DNA of 64,000 bases from Rhodopirellula sp. SM50 (GTDB lineage: Bacteria; Planctomycetota; Planctomycetia; Pirellulales; Pirellulaceae): positions 1 through 64,000 of the forward strand of contig NZ_NTFY01000085.1 of assembly GCF_002289565.1 (NCBI RefSeq), read 5' to 3'. The first letter of the stretch is position 1, and every line of letters starts with the position of its first letter. Positions 1 to 7,647 of the stretch are shown here, piece after piece. A program made the position numbers and the translations under genes. Under the pieces are notes generated by a model. That model was not told the DNA's origin and did no database searches. It saw only the letters and a program-made list of their open reading frames with translations.

Positions 1-1
1 C

Positions 2-49
2 TTTGTCATTGCCGAGAGCCTTGGGCCTGTGGACTTTGAAGTGTGGTAA
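2..49 (+). CDS. C-terminal end of an upstream gene (partial)
   Basis: The first bases read openly as FVIAESLGPVDFEVW followed by a TAA stop at 47-49. This would be the last 15 residues of a protein whose body lies to the left of the window. No family can be named from so few residues, and the reading could be chance. Confidence 0.3.
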   Translation, partial: FVIAESLGPVDFEVW

Positions 50-307
50 CTCCAATGCCTATCAGGACTAAGGCTTTCGCGCTAGGGGGGGAGTCGAATC
101 AGCGGATGCAATATCCGGGCTAAAGGCTAGACGCCAACGGCGCTGAACATCCCTCCGCCAGCGTCTTTGCCACGCGGTGGTTGGCTCTCTGTCGTTCGGG
201 TCGTTCGGCAAACCCTGCAGGTGTTTCGTGTTACAATTTCCAGGCGACACCTGCGGTGGTCGTCGCACGTCGAGACGCCCTCAAGCCCCCGATCAAACGA
301 GACGAAC
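50..307. other. Intergenic region, no gene seen
   Basis: This stretch leads into the first oxidoreductase gene. It has open frames on both strands but none resembles a known protein. It should carry the promoter and leader of the downstream gene, but no convincing sigma-70 hexamers could be singled out. Confidence 0.4.
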
Positions 308-1687
308 ATGAACAAACAGACTCAGCCGATCACGCGTCGCCAATCCATCCAAGCCGCCGCGGCCGGTACCGCTGCGGTCTTCGCCGCCCCGGCCATCGTG
401 AGCGGACAAAACTTGAACGACAAGATCCGCGTCGCGATCGTGGGCATGGGGGGACGCGCCAAAGCCCACGCGGAAAGCCTGGTCGAACTGGAAAAAGAAT
501 CGACCTCCGGCGTTACACTGGCAGGCATTTGTGATTGCGACGAAGCGAAGCTGAAATCCGCCGAAACGGTTTGGACCGAGCGCAGCGGTCACAAGATCCA
601 AACCTACGACGACATGCGGCGCGTCCTGGACGATCCGTCCATCGACGCGGTCACGTTTGCCACACCGAATCACTGGCATTCGCTGAACGTGATCTGGGGC
701 TGCCAAGCGGGCAAAGACGTGTATGTTGAAAAGCCCGGTTCGCACAACATCTTCGAAGGCCGCAAGATGGTCCAGGCGGCGCGCAAGTACAACCGGATCG
801 TTCAGCACGGGACGCAATGCCGATCGTCACCGAACATCGTCGAAGGCATCGACAAACTGCATCAAGGCGTGATCGGCGACGTCTACTTTGCCCGAGGCAT
901 CGCTTACAAGATCCGCGGCGACCTGGGCAAGCATGCACCGCGACCGGTGCCCGATGGACTCGACTGGAACGCCTGGTGTGGACCAGCCCCCGTGCACGAA
1001 TTCAGCAACTTCCAACATCGCCGTTGGCATTGGATCTGGGATTACGGCAACGGAGAAATCGGCAACCAGGGCGTCCATCAAATGGACATCCTGCGTTGGG
1101 GCCTGAAATTGGACACGCACCCGGTGCAGGTTTCATCGGTGGGCTCCAATTACATGCAAGAAAAGGTCCATCAGAGCAGCGCTGAAACACCGGGTGTCTT
1201 GTCAACGTCGCTGAAATGGGCCGACGGAAGGATGGTCGAATTCGCGGTCCGCGATTGGTACACCAATGCCGAAGCGGGCTTTCGCGACAAGTATCCGTTC
1301 GTCCAAAAAGACTTTCCCGTCGGAACGATCTTCTTGGGCACCGAAGGCACGATGATCATTCCCGATTACTCCAGCTACTACACGTTCTTGGGACGCAATC
1401 GCGAACCGGGCCCGAGTGCCTTCGAAGAAGGCAGCCCGATTTCCAACCTGCCGCACTTCCGCAACTGGGCGCTCGCGGTCCGCGCACGCAACCCAGAATT
1501 CCTCTCGGCGGAGATCGAACAGGGGCACCATTCGGCCGCGTTGTGTCACTTGGCCAATATCGCTTACCGGGTCGATCGCACGCTGCACTTCGATCCGGAA
1601 AACGAAACCTTCAAAGACGATCCTCAAGCGGACCGTTTGTTGACGCGACCGGCGCGAGGCGCGTTCACGGTACCTGATGTCGTGTAA
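308..1687 (+). CDS. Gfo/Idh/MocA family oxidoreductase, exported
   Basis: This 459-residue protein is a predicted NAD(P)-dependent sugar or polyol dehydrogenase. It opens with a Tat-like leader (TRRQSIQAAAAG) and a hydrophobic stretch ending AIVSG. A Rossmann fold follows with the glycine-rich VAIVGMGGRAKAH, and then the family signature VYVEKPGSHN, whose Lys is the usual catalytic/cofactor residue. The C-terminal half is the alpha/beta substrate domain (WDYGNGEIGNQGVHQMD). The frame is open upstream to 167, but the ATG at 308 directly precedes the leader and is the better start. Substrate cannot be read from sequence; a carbohydrate-derived substrate in the periplasm-like compartment is inferred from the leader and neighbours. 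A strong hairpin follows the stop. Confidence 0.88.
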   Translation: MNKQTQPITRRQSIQAAAAGTAAVFAAPAIVSGQNLNDKIRVAIVGMGGRAKAHAESLVELEKESTSGVTLAGICDCDEAKLKSAETVWTERSGHKIQTYDDMRRVLDDPSIDAVTFATPNHWHSLNVIWGCQAGKDVYVEKPGSHNIFEGRKMVQAARKYNRIVQHGTQCRSSPNIVEGIDKLHQGVIGDVYFARGIAYKIRGDLGKHAPRPVPDGLDWNAWCGPAPVHEFSNFQHRRWHWIWDYGNGEIGNQGVHQMDILRWGLKLDTHPVQVSSVGSNYMQEKVHQSSAETPGVLSTSLKWADGRMVEFAVRDWYTNAEAGFRDKYPFVQKDFPVGTIFLGTEGTMIIPDYSSYYTFLGRNREPGPSAFEEGSPISNLPHFRNWALAVRARNPEFLSAEIEQGHHSAALCHLANIAYRVDRTLHFDPENETFKDDPQADRLLTRPARGAFTVPDVV

Positions 1688-1704
1688 TCTGGCGTGCCCA
1701 GCAA

Positions 1705-1762
1705 GTGGGATAGGCTTCCAGCCTGTCGATTCAGAGGATGACAGGCTGGAAGCCTATCCCAC
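1705..1762. terminator. Perfect 23-bp inverted repeat, probable terminator or REP-like hairpin
   Basis: The arms 1705-1727 and 1740-1762 are perfect reverse complements (left arm begins GTGGGATAGGCTTCCAGC) around a 12-nt loop. It sits 18 bp after the oxidoreductase stop and before the next gene start at 1798. There is no T-tract, so it may be a mobile palindrome used as a 3' end rather than a classical rho-independent terminator. Confidence 0.7.
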
Positions 1763-1797
1763 AACAATTCGGAAATTCATCTCCCACTGAGAAACCA

Positions 1798-3072
1798 ATG
1801 ATGACGAAATACGGCTTGATCCTGTCGACCTTTGTTCTGGGGCTCGCGCTGGTCCAGTCCGACGCGACCGCCGACTGGCCCCAATGGCGTGGATCGGCGG
1901 ACTTGGGCAGTGTTGCGACGGGAGATTACCCGTCCGAACTGAACGACCAGACCCTGCGTTGGAAAACAGCGCTGCCCGGCAAGGGCTGTTCCACTCCGAT
2001 CGTTGTCGACCAGACCCTGTATGTCACCGCGCCGAGCGACGGTGTCGATGCATTGCTGGCGATCGATTGGTCGGGCAAGGAAAAGTGGCTGACGAAGTTC
2101 GGTCCCGAAGTGAAAGGGAAACATCGCAACGGCTCGGGCAGCAATGCGTCACCGGTCAGCGACGGTGAAGCGATCTTCGTGTACTTCAAAAGCGGGACGT
2201 TGGCCGCCGTGGAACGCGACGGCACGGTGCGATGGCAAACAAATCTGGTCGATCGTTTCGGCAAGGACACGCTGTACTGGGACCACGGAACCTCGCCCGT
2301 TCTGACGAAACAATATGTTGTTTTCGCCCGCATGCACAATGGTGAATCATGGCTAGCAGCATTCGATAAGCAAACCGGGGACATCGCCTGGAAGGAAGCA
2401 CGGAATTATCAAACGCCGCGTGAGTGCGACCACGGCTACTCCACACCGTTGGTGATCGATCATCAGGGAAAGGAATCATTGCTGGTCTGGGGCGCACAAC
2501 ACTTAACGATCCACGACGCTCAAGATGGACGGGTGATGTGGTCATGCGGGAACTTCAATCCCGACTCCAATCAACTTTGGCCGGTCGTTGCCTCGCCGGT
2601 CCTGGTCGATGACATGGCGGTCGTCGCCTTCGGCCGCAACGACAAGGGTGCTCCGAGACTGTACGGCATCCGGATGGACGGCAGCGGTGACGTCACCGAG
2701 ACGAACCACGTTTGGTTCCGCGATGACATCTCAACCTTCGTTCCCTCGCCCGCGGCGTACAACGGACACGTCTACCTGGTCCGTGACCGCGGTGAAGTTG
2801 AATGCATCGATCCGACGACTGGTAAAACGATCTGGAGTGATGCGTTTCCTAAAAACAGGAACTCGTACTACGCATCACCGACCATCGCCGCCGGAAAACT
2901 TTACGCGGCGCGTGAAGACGGCGTCGTTTACGTCGCCGATGTGACCGACGGAGAATTCCGATTGCTGTCCGAAAACGATCTGAAAGAGTCTGTGATCGGA
3001 TCACCCGTTCCGGTTGAAAACCGCATTTTCATCCGCGGTGAGAGGCATTTGTTTTGTTTCTCGTCCAAATGA
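1798..3072 (+). CDS. Exported PQQ-like beta-propeller protein
   Basis: A 424-residue protein (425 if counted from the first of two adjacent ATGs) with a signal peptide (KYGLILSTFVLGLALVQSDATA). The body is made of repeated propeller blades of the PQQ/WD40-like type (DWPQWRG at the N-terminus, then AIDWSGKEKW, ERDGTVRWQ, DKQTGDIAWKE, DAQDGRVMWS, DPTTGKTIWS). Such proteins bind substrates or act as scaffolds in the planctomycete envelope; the residues needed for true PQQ dehydrogenase activity are not evident. The reading frame is open to 1738, but that part lies within a hairpin, so the ATG at 1798, just before the signal peptide, is preferred. Its partner is unknown; it is co-oriented with the preceding oxidoreductase. 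Confidence 0.85.
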   Translation: MMTKYGLILSTFVLGLALVQSDATADWPQWRGSADLGSVATGDYPSELNDQTLRWKTALPGKGCSTPIVVDQTLYVTAPSDGVDALLAIDWSGKEKWLTKFGPEVKGKHRNGSGSNASPVSDGEAIFVYFKSGTLAAVERDGTVRWQTNLVDRFGKDTLYWDHGTSPVLTKQYVVFARMHNGESWLAAFDKQTGDIAWKEARNYQTPRECDHGYSTPLVIDHQGKESLLVWGAQHLTIHDAQDGRVMWSCGNFNPDSNQLWPVVASPVLVDDMAVVAFGRNDKGAPRLYGIRMDGSGDVTETNHVWFRDDISTFVPSPAAYNGHVYLVRDRGEVECIDPTTGKTIWSDAFPKNRNSYYASPTIAAGKLYAAREDGVVYVADVTDGEFRLLSENDLKESVIGSPVPVENRIFIRGERHLFCFSSK

Positions 3073-3083
3073 CTCGGTGACTC

Positions 3084-3247
3084 GTTCCCAGGCTCTGCCC
3101 TACGCCGTGAACGATTTATTTCCTGTGTTTGACGAGGTTTTAGCGGCAGGGCGCAAGCCCTCCGGTTCCGCTTCTTTGCCAACACACCGGAGGGCTCGCG
3201 CCCTACCGCTAAAAAGTCGTTCACGGCGTAGGGCTCCGCCAGGGAAC
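3084..3247. repeat. Triply nested palindromic element
   Basis: Three inverted repeats are stacked inside one another. The innermost arms are 3138-3165 and 3187-3215 (TTTAGCGGCAGGGCGCAAGC and its complement). The middle arms (CTACGCCGTGAACGA and complement) lie at about 3100-3114 and 3217-3231. The outermost arms are GTTCCCAGGCTCTGCC at 3084-3099 and an imperfect complement ending GGGAAC at 3247. The innermost arms recur at 50873-50950 between different outer arms. Confidence 0.8.
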
Positions 3248-3312
3248 GCGATGACATGCAGGCTCCGCCTGCCGAGTTGTCAAACCGAGAGGCGGAGCCT
3301 CAGAGACAGAGT

Positions 3313-3335
3313 GTTCCCGGGCAGAGCCCGGGAAC
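3313..3335. repeat. GTTCCCGGGC palindrome
   Basis: Perfect 10-bp arms (GTTCCCGGGC / GCCCGGGAAC) flank a 3-nt loop. Near-identical copies occur at 20943-20965 and, with different inner bases, at 21306-21328. It belongs to the dispersed palindrome family that also forms the outermost arms of the element at 3084-3247. Confidence 0.7.
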
Positions 3336-3355
3336 AAGGGACCAACTGACAAATC

Positions 3356-3431
3356 GTGTAGGTCACGCTGTGCGTGACAGCAGGCATGCACAGCATGCCC
3401 TACACTCCCGCATGCACAGCATGCCCTACAC
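3356..3431. repeat. GTAGG(T/G)CA-type palindrome with an extra half copy
   Basis: The full element spans 3356-3405, from GTGTAGGTCACGCTGTGCG to GGCATGCACAGCATGCCC plus TACAC. It is followed at once by a second copy of the right arm at 3410-3431. Relatives lie at 13963-14011, 24617-24645, 28519-28577 and 61848-61904. The duplicated arm just precedes the esterase start. Confidence 0.7.
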
Positions 3432-3456
3432 CCCCGCCGCACCACCCCACCCTATC

Positions 3457-4725
3457 ATGCAACGACACCCGTACTTTCTCCCCACCGCTATGCTGCTCGC
3501 CGCGATGACGTTCGCGTCAGGTCCCTCCATCGGCCAAGAGGCGACATCCGCCTGGCGAGCCAACCCCGACCTGGTTGACAAGTTGACCCGGCAACGCCGC
3601 GAGTTCAACTACGTCGAATCGAAAGTCCCGACCTACACGTTACCGAATCCGCTGGTGACTCGCGCTGGCGATTTGATCCGTTTGCCGAAGGAGTGGAATG
3701 ACAGTCGTCGCGGCGAGCTACTGGAATTGTTTCGCGAGCAGGTTTATGGACGTCGGCCGGATGTCGAGTACTCGCTGCGGTTCGAGCAGACGTCGGAAAA
3801 CACGCAAGCGTTCGACGGCGCCGCGACCGGCCGCGAAATGAAAGCGATCATCCAAGTCGACGAACGGACGTTTTCATTTCCGTTCGTCGTCTTTGTGCCC
3901 AACCAGGCGTCGGGGCCGACCCCGGCGGTGATCCACATCAACAACCGCTACTTTGTTCCGTTGGCGACCGCTCTCGAAAAACCGGATCCGTTTTGGCCGG
4001 TGGAAACCTTCATTGACCGTGGTTATGCAACGGCATCGTTCCACACCTCACATGTCGACCCCGACAAAAAAGACGGCTATCCCGATGGAATCCGTTCGTT
4101 TTTTGCCGACGGGAAGCCGCCCGCAGACAGCGCTTGGCGAAGTCTGTCGGCTTGGGGCTGGGCGGCCAGCCGGGTGCTCGATCATCTGCAAACGATCGAA
4201 TCGATCGATGCCACACGCGTCGCGGTCTCGGGCCACTCCCGCGGCGGAAAAACGTCGCTGTGGGCGGCGTGCGAGGACGAACGCTTCGCGATCGCCTACA
4301 GCAACAACTCGGGGTGCGGCGGCGCAGCGCTGTCACGACGGGCTTACGGGGAAACCGTCCAGCGGATCACGACGTCCTTCCCCCACTGGTTTTGCAAACC
4401 GTTTTCCGACTACGCCGGTCGCGAGAATGACTTGCCCGTCGATCAGCATGAAGTGATCGCGTTGATCGCACCGCGAGGCGTCTATGTCGCCAGCGCCGAC
4501 GAAGACCTATGGGCGGATCCGAAAGGCGAGTACGCATCGCTCGTCGCCGCCGCTCCCGTATTCGGTCTGCTGGGAAAAGACGCGATCGAAACGACAACCA
4601 TGCCACCGCTGGGTCAGCAACGCATCAAGGGCCAGACCGGATATCACATCCGCGCCGGCGGCCACGGACTTGGTGAAGTGGACTGGAACTTTTTCCTGGA
4701 CTTCGCCGACACGTTGCTGAAGTAG
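3457..4725 (+). CDS. CE15-like glucuronoyl esterase / acetyl xylan esterase family hydrolase
   Basis: This 422-residue alpha/beta hydrolase has a signal peptide (YFLPTAMLLAAMTFASGPSIG) and resembles carbohydrate esterase family 15, which cleaves ester links between glucuronic acid and an alcohol. The nucleophile elbow GHSRGGK places the serine at about residue 261. The downstream SNNSGCGGAALSRR and HWFCKPFSDYAGREN are family-typical, and the C-terminal GGHGLGEVDW supplies the likely catalytic His near residue 403. The ATG at 3457 was chosen because earlier in-frame ATGs lie inside repeat DNA. It ends 8 bp before the next gene, so the two may share a transcript although their functions differ. 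The exact ester substrate is not determined. Confidence 0.82.
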   Translation: MQRHPYFLPTAMLLAAMTFASGPSIGQEATSAWRANPDLVDKLTRQRREFNYVESKVPTYTLPNPLVTRAGDLIRLPKEWNDSRRGELLELFREQVYGRRPDVEYSLRFEQTSENTQAFDGAATGREMKAIIQVDERTFSFPFVVFVPNQASGPTPAVIHINNRYFVPLATALEKPDPFWPVETFIDRGYATASFHTSHVDPDKKDGYPDGIRSFFADGKPPADSAWRSLSAWGWAASRVLDHLQTIESIDATRVAVSGHSRGGKTSLWAACEDERFAIAYSNNSGCGGAALSRRAYGETVQRITTSFPHWFCKPFSDYAGRENDLPVDQHEVIALIAPRGVYVASADEDLWADPKGEYASLVAAAPVFGLLGKDAIETTTMPPLGQQRIKGQTGYHIRAGGHGLGEVDWNFFLDFADTLLK

Positions 4726-4733
4726 TTTGCACG

Positions 4734-5567
4734 ATGTTTGAACTACGCTGCACCGTCAGAAACTGCACAAGACTGCTAAAACTGCGCGATAACGCGCTGC
4801 GATGCGATTCCGGTCACCATTTCGATCGCGGCAAGGCGGGCTACTGGAGTCTGCTGCAACCGCAAGACCGCAAGTCGCTTAAACCCGGCGATTCTGACGA
4901 CGCCGTCCTGGCCCGACATCGCTGGCTCAAGCGTGGGCTCGCTACCGGACTGGTCGAATCGCTGCGGCCTTGGATCAAGTCGCCGAGCGACGGCGACGAT
5001 TCGCGATCGATCAGGACGCTTGATCTGGGTTGTGGCGAAGGTTCGTTTGGGCCGGCACTATTTTCGGACCATCCGAACGGCTACTGCGGCATCGACTTGT
5101 CCAAACGTGCGATCAAACTCGCCGCACGGGGTTGGCCCGAGGCGACTTGGGTGTTGGCCAACGCGGACCGCACGTTGCCGGCCGCGGACGGCAGCGTTGA
5201 TCAAGTGATTTCGCTGTTCGGACGCCGACCGGCAGAAGAGATCTCGCGCGTGCTCGTTTCCGACGGCAACTGCATCATTGCCGTACCCGGCGAGGAGGAC
5301 TTGATCGAGCTTCGTGAAAGTGTTCAACAAGAAGGGCATCGACGTAGCCGGTGGGAAGCGGTCGTCGATGAACTCTCCGCAGCCGGTTTGCAGTTTGTGG
5401 AACACCAAAACTGGCGACTTCGTGTCGAGCTAGAACCCGATGCGATCGCCGATGCGTTGGCGATGACCTACCGCGCCGTACGACGCTCTCAACAAACGCG
5501 TGCGGAATCGTTGACGGCGATGACTGTCACTCTGGCCGCCGATTTGATCCTGCTGCGTCGGTCGTAG
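4734..5567 (+). CDS. RlmA-like 23S rRNA guanine-N1 methyltransferase
   Basis: A 277-residue cytoplasmic protein. The N-terminus has a zinc-finger-like set (C6 and C11 in LRCTVRNC, then LRCDSGHHFD) followed by KAGYWSLLQPQD and KPGDSDDAVLARHRWL, which is the arrangement of RlmA-type enzymes that methylate N1 of a guanine in 23S rRNA helix 35. The SAM-binding motif I is LDLGCGEGSFG at about residues 97-107, followed by YCGIDLSKRAIKLA. Length fits the family (about 270). It could modify G745 or G748, which cannot be decided here. It starts 8 bp after the esterase stop. Confidence 0.8.
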   Translation: MFELRCTVRNCTRLLKLRDNALRCDSGHHFDRGKAGYWSLLQPQDRKSLKPGDSDDAVLARHRWLKRGLATGLVESLRPWIKSPSDGDDSRSIRTLDLGCGEGSFGPALFSDHPNGYCGIDLSKRAIKLAARGWPEATWVLANADRTLPAADGSVDQVISLFGRRPAEEISRVLVSDGNCIIAVPGEEDLIELRESVQQEGHRRSRWEAVVDELSAAGLQFVEHQNWRLRVELEPDAIADALAMTYRAVRRSQQTRAESLTAMTVTLAADLILLRRS

Positions 5568-5619
5568 GCTGGCCGGAGAGGTTCGTTGTGGCTCAAAATC
5601 ACTCAGTCACAGCCAATCG

Positions 5620-5840
5620 ACCCTCCCCTCGCTCCGCTCGACCCCATACGCATCAAGTGAAGCGATCCGTTCATCAACGACGTTATAGTCACCCTTGCTC
5701 TGGGAGGGTCGCGGAGGAGTGTGCGCTCGGAGCGGGGAGGGTTGTTGCAACGCCAGGGTTGCTAGCCACGATGGAGCATCAATGCCGGAAGCCCTCCCCT
5801 CGCTCCGCTCGACCCTCCCGCACACGGGAGGGTTGCGTCC
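5620..5840. repeat. Cluster of CCTCCCCTCGCTCCGCTCGACC-type repeats
   Basis: The motif CCCTCGCTCCGCTCGACC occurs near 5624-5645 and 5792-5815, with inverted-arm material (GGGAGGGT) between and after. An inverted relative sits at about 50974-51000 beside another composite element. The cluster lies in a 720-bp gene-poor interval (5568-6289), of which the rest holds only the gene remnant at 5897-6067. Confidence 0.6.
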
Positions 5841-5896
5841 TAACTTGGTGCGTATGCCCCTCGCTGCCAGGGAGGGTGAAGCCCCAGACGGCCGCG

Positions 5897-6067
5897 TTAC
5901 CGCATCACTTGCTCGGCGACGATGACTCGCTCTCCGCCGCGGGGCGTGACCAGCGACTTCAAGGCTTCCGGCGTGATGGCTGAACGCAAGAAATTGATTT
6001 GGCCATCGGCGAAGCCCACCGTCAGGCCTTTTGCAATCGGAATATTCTCCAGACCCTTCATGGGGTC
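5897..6067 (-). pseudogene. C-terminal remnant, probably of a DUF1559 (H-X9-DG) type protein
   Basis: On the minus strand about 55 codons read KGLENIPIAKGLTVGFADG, then INFLRSAITPEALKSL and a GGERV end before a stop. This resembles the C-terminus of planctomycete DUF1559 prepilin-like proteins, which end with a phrase of the type GFADGSVxFL then a TxxGGE-type tail. Upstream of residue DDPMKG the similarity is lost and no full gene is present, so it looks like a decayed or truncated gene. The family assignment comes from a remembered pattern and is moderate only. Confidence 0.45.
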
Positions 6068-6289
6068 ATCGATTAGGCAAAACACACAAAAGATCCGCAT
6101 CCAAATCGCGGGTCGGCAGTGAACGATCAAGATTCCGCCTCGCTAACACTCTTGTTTGGTGTTGGCATGCCGCCGTCGCGGGAAATCGATCGGCGTCGTG
6201 CGGTGTCCGCAGGCAAGTCGTAGACTATGATAATGGTTCTCTCTCCGCCAAACGGCTCCCACCCGCCCGATGCCCTCCGAGATTTCAAC

Positions 6290-7606
6290 ATGAAACGCAA
6301 CTCCGATTCACGACGGAATTTTCTGAAAACGTCCGCTGTCCTATCCGGCGGCTATTGGCTCGGTTCGACGCCGACGGCGCGGGCCGCGTCGCCCAATGAG
6401 AAACTGAACGTCGCTTGCATCGGAGTCGGCGGACGTGGGTCGGCAAACGTCAGTGGCGTCAACGGCGAAAACATTGTCGCCATGTGTGACGTCGATGAAG
6501 CCAAAGCGGGCAAGCGTTTTGAACAGTTCGACAAGGCTCGAAAGTTCCAAGATTTCCGCGTGATGCTGGATCAACTGGACAAGCAGATTGATGCCGTCGT
6601 CATCAGCACGCCCGACCACACCCATTTTCATCCCGCCCGCCAGGCGATGTTGATGGGCAAGCATGTGTATTGCGAAAAACCGCTCGCCCATACCGTCTGG
6701 GAGGCTCGCGAACTGACGAAGATCGCCAAAAAGATGGATGTCGCTACCCAGCTCGGCAACCAGCGACACGCCAACGAAGGCATGGCCCGCACCGTCGAAG
6801 CGGTTCGCTCGGGCGTGATCGGCGAGGTGACCGAAGTCTATTGCGCGGTCGGCGGCTCACGGGGCATGCCCGCCATGCCCACCGAGTTTCCTCCCGTCCC
6901 AAGCCATCTGAACTGGGATCTGTGGCAAGGGCCTGCCCAAGAACGCCCCTACTCGCCGGAGTATTGCCCTTACAAATGGCGTTTCTGGTGGGACTACGGG
7001 ACCGGTGAAACGGGCAACTGGGGCTGCCACATTCTGGACATCCCGTTTTGGGCGTTGCAGTTAAAGTATCCCGACCGCGTCGATCTGGATGAGGTGCCCA
7101 GCCCCGATCAATTCGATCCCCAACGGACTCCCAAGTCGATGAAGACGCGTTTGGAATTCCCGGCGGAGAAAGGACATGGCGCATTGACGCTGCACTGGTG
7201 GCACGGATCCCTGGGCGACGTGTTCAAACAACACAAGACGGTTCCCGAGAAAGAGGACAACACCTTGTTCGTCGGCACCAAGGGCACGATCACAGCCGGA
7301 TTCAACGGCTACAAGGTCACGCTCAACGACGGTGGCCACTCCGCCGCTCCCGAGAAAACGATCGCCAAGTCCCCGGGATTCCACCAAGAGTGGATCAACG
7401 CCTGCAAGGGCGGCCCGCGTTCGACGTGCGACTTTGTCGACTACACCGGCCCGCTGGCCGAATCGGTCCTGTTGGCCAACACCGCGTTTCGCGCCGGCGG
7501 CGGGTTTGACTGGGATGCCAAGGCCTTTCAAGCGAGCGGTAATGACAACGTCGACCAGTACCTGATGCCGAACTTCCGCAAGGGCTGGGAAGTCGACGCG
7601 GTTTAG
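6290..7606 (+). CDS. Gfo/Idh/MocA family oxidoreductase, exported
   Basis: A 438-residue protein with a Tat-like leader (SRRNFLKTSAVLSGGYWLG). The Rossmann motif VACIGVGGRGSANVSG follows, and the signature VYCEKPLAHTVWEAREL carries the family Lys. The C-terminal domain includes WWDYGTGETGNWGCHILD, matching the same place in the first oxidoreductase (308-1687), so the two are paralogues. The ATG at 6290 was preferred to an upstream in-frame ATG at 6227 because it directly precedes the leader. A role in exported sugar or polyol oxidation is inferred from the family; the substrate is unknown. Confidence 0.87.
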   Translation: MKRNSDSRRNFLKTSAVLSGGYWLGSTPTARAASPNEKLNVACIGVGGRGSANVSGVNGENIVAMCDVDEAKAGKRFEQFDKARKFQDFRVMLDQLDKQIDAVVISTPDHTHFHPARQAMLMGKHVYCEKPLAHTVWEARELTKIAKKMDVATQLGNQRHANEGMARTVEAVRSGVIGEVTEVYCAVGGSRGMPAMPTEFPPVPSHLNWDLWQGPAQERPYSPEYCPYKWRFWWDYGTGETGNWGCHILDIPFWALQLKYPDRVDLDEVPSPDQFDPQRTPKSMKTRLEFPAEKGHGALTLHWWHGSLGDVFKQHKTVPEKEDNTLFVGTKGTITAGFNGYKVTLNDGGHSAAPEKTIAKSPGFHQEWINACKGGPRSTCDFVDYTGPLAESVLLANTAFRAGGGFDWDAKAFQASGNDNVDQYLMPNFRKGWEVDAV

Positions 7607-7647
7607 AAGTCGCCCCGGTTCAAACGCAAGCTGGAAGCTTACGCCAC

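Noticed and set aside
3313-3431. CRISPR-like repeats in the palindrome-rich gap
   Set aside because: The copies are palindromes of different families, not direct repeats with regular unique spacers, and no cas gene is present.
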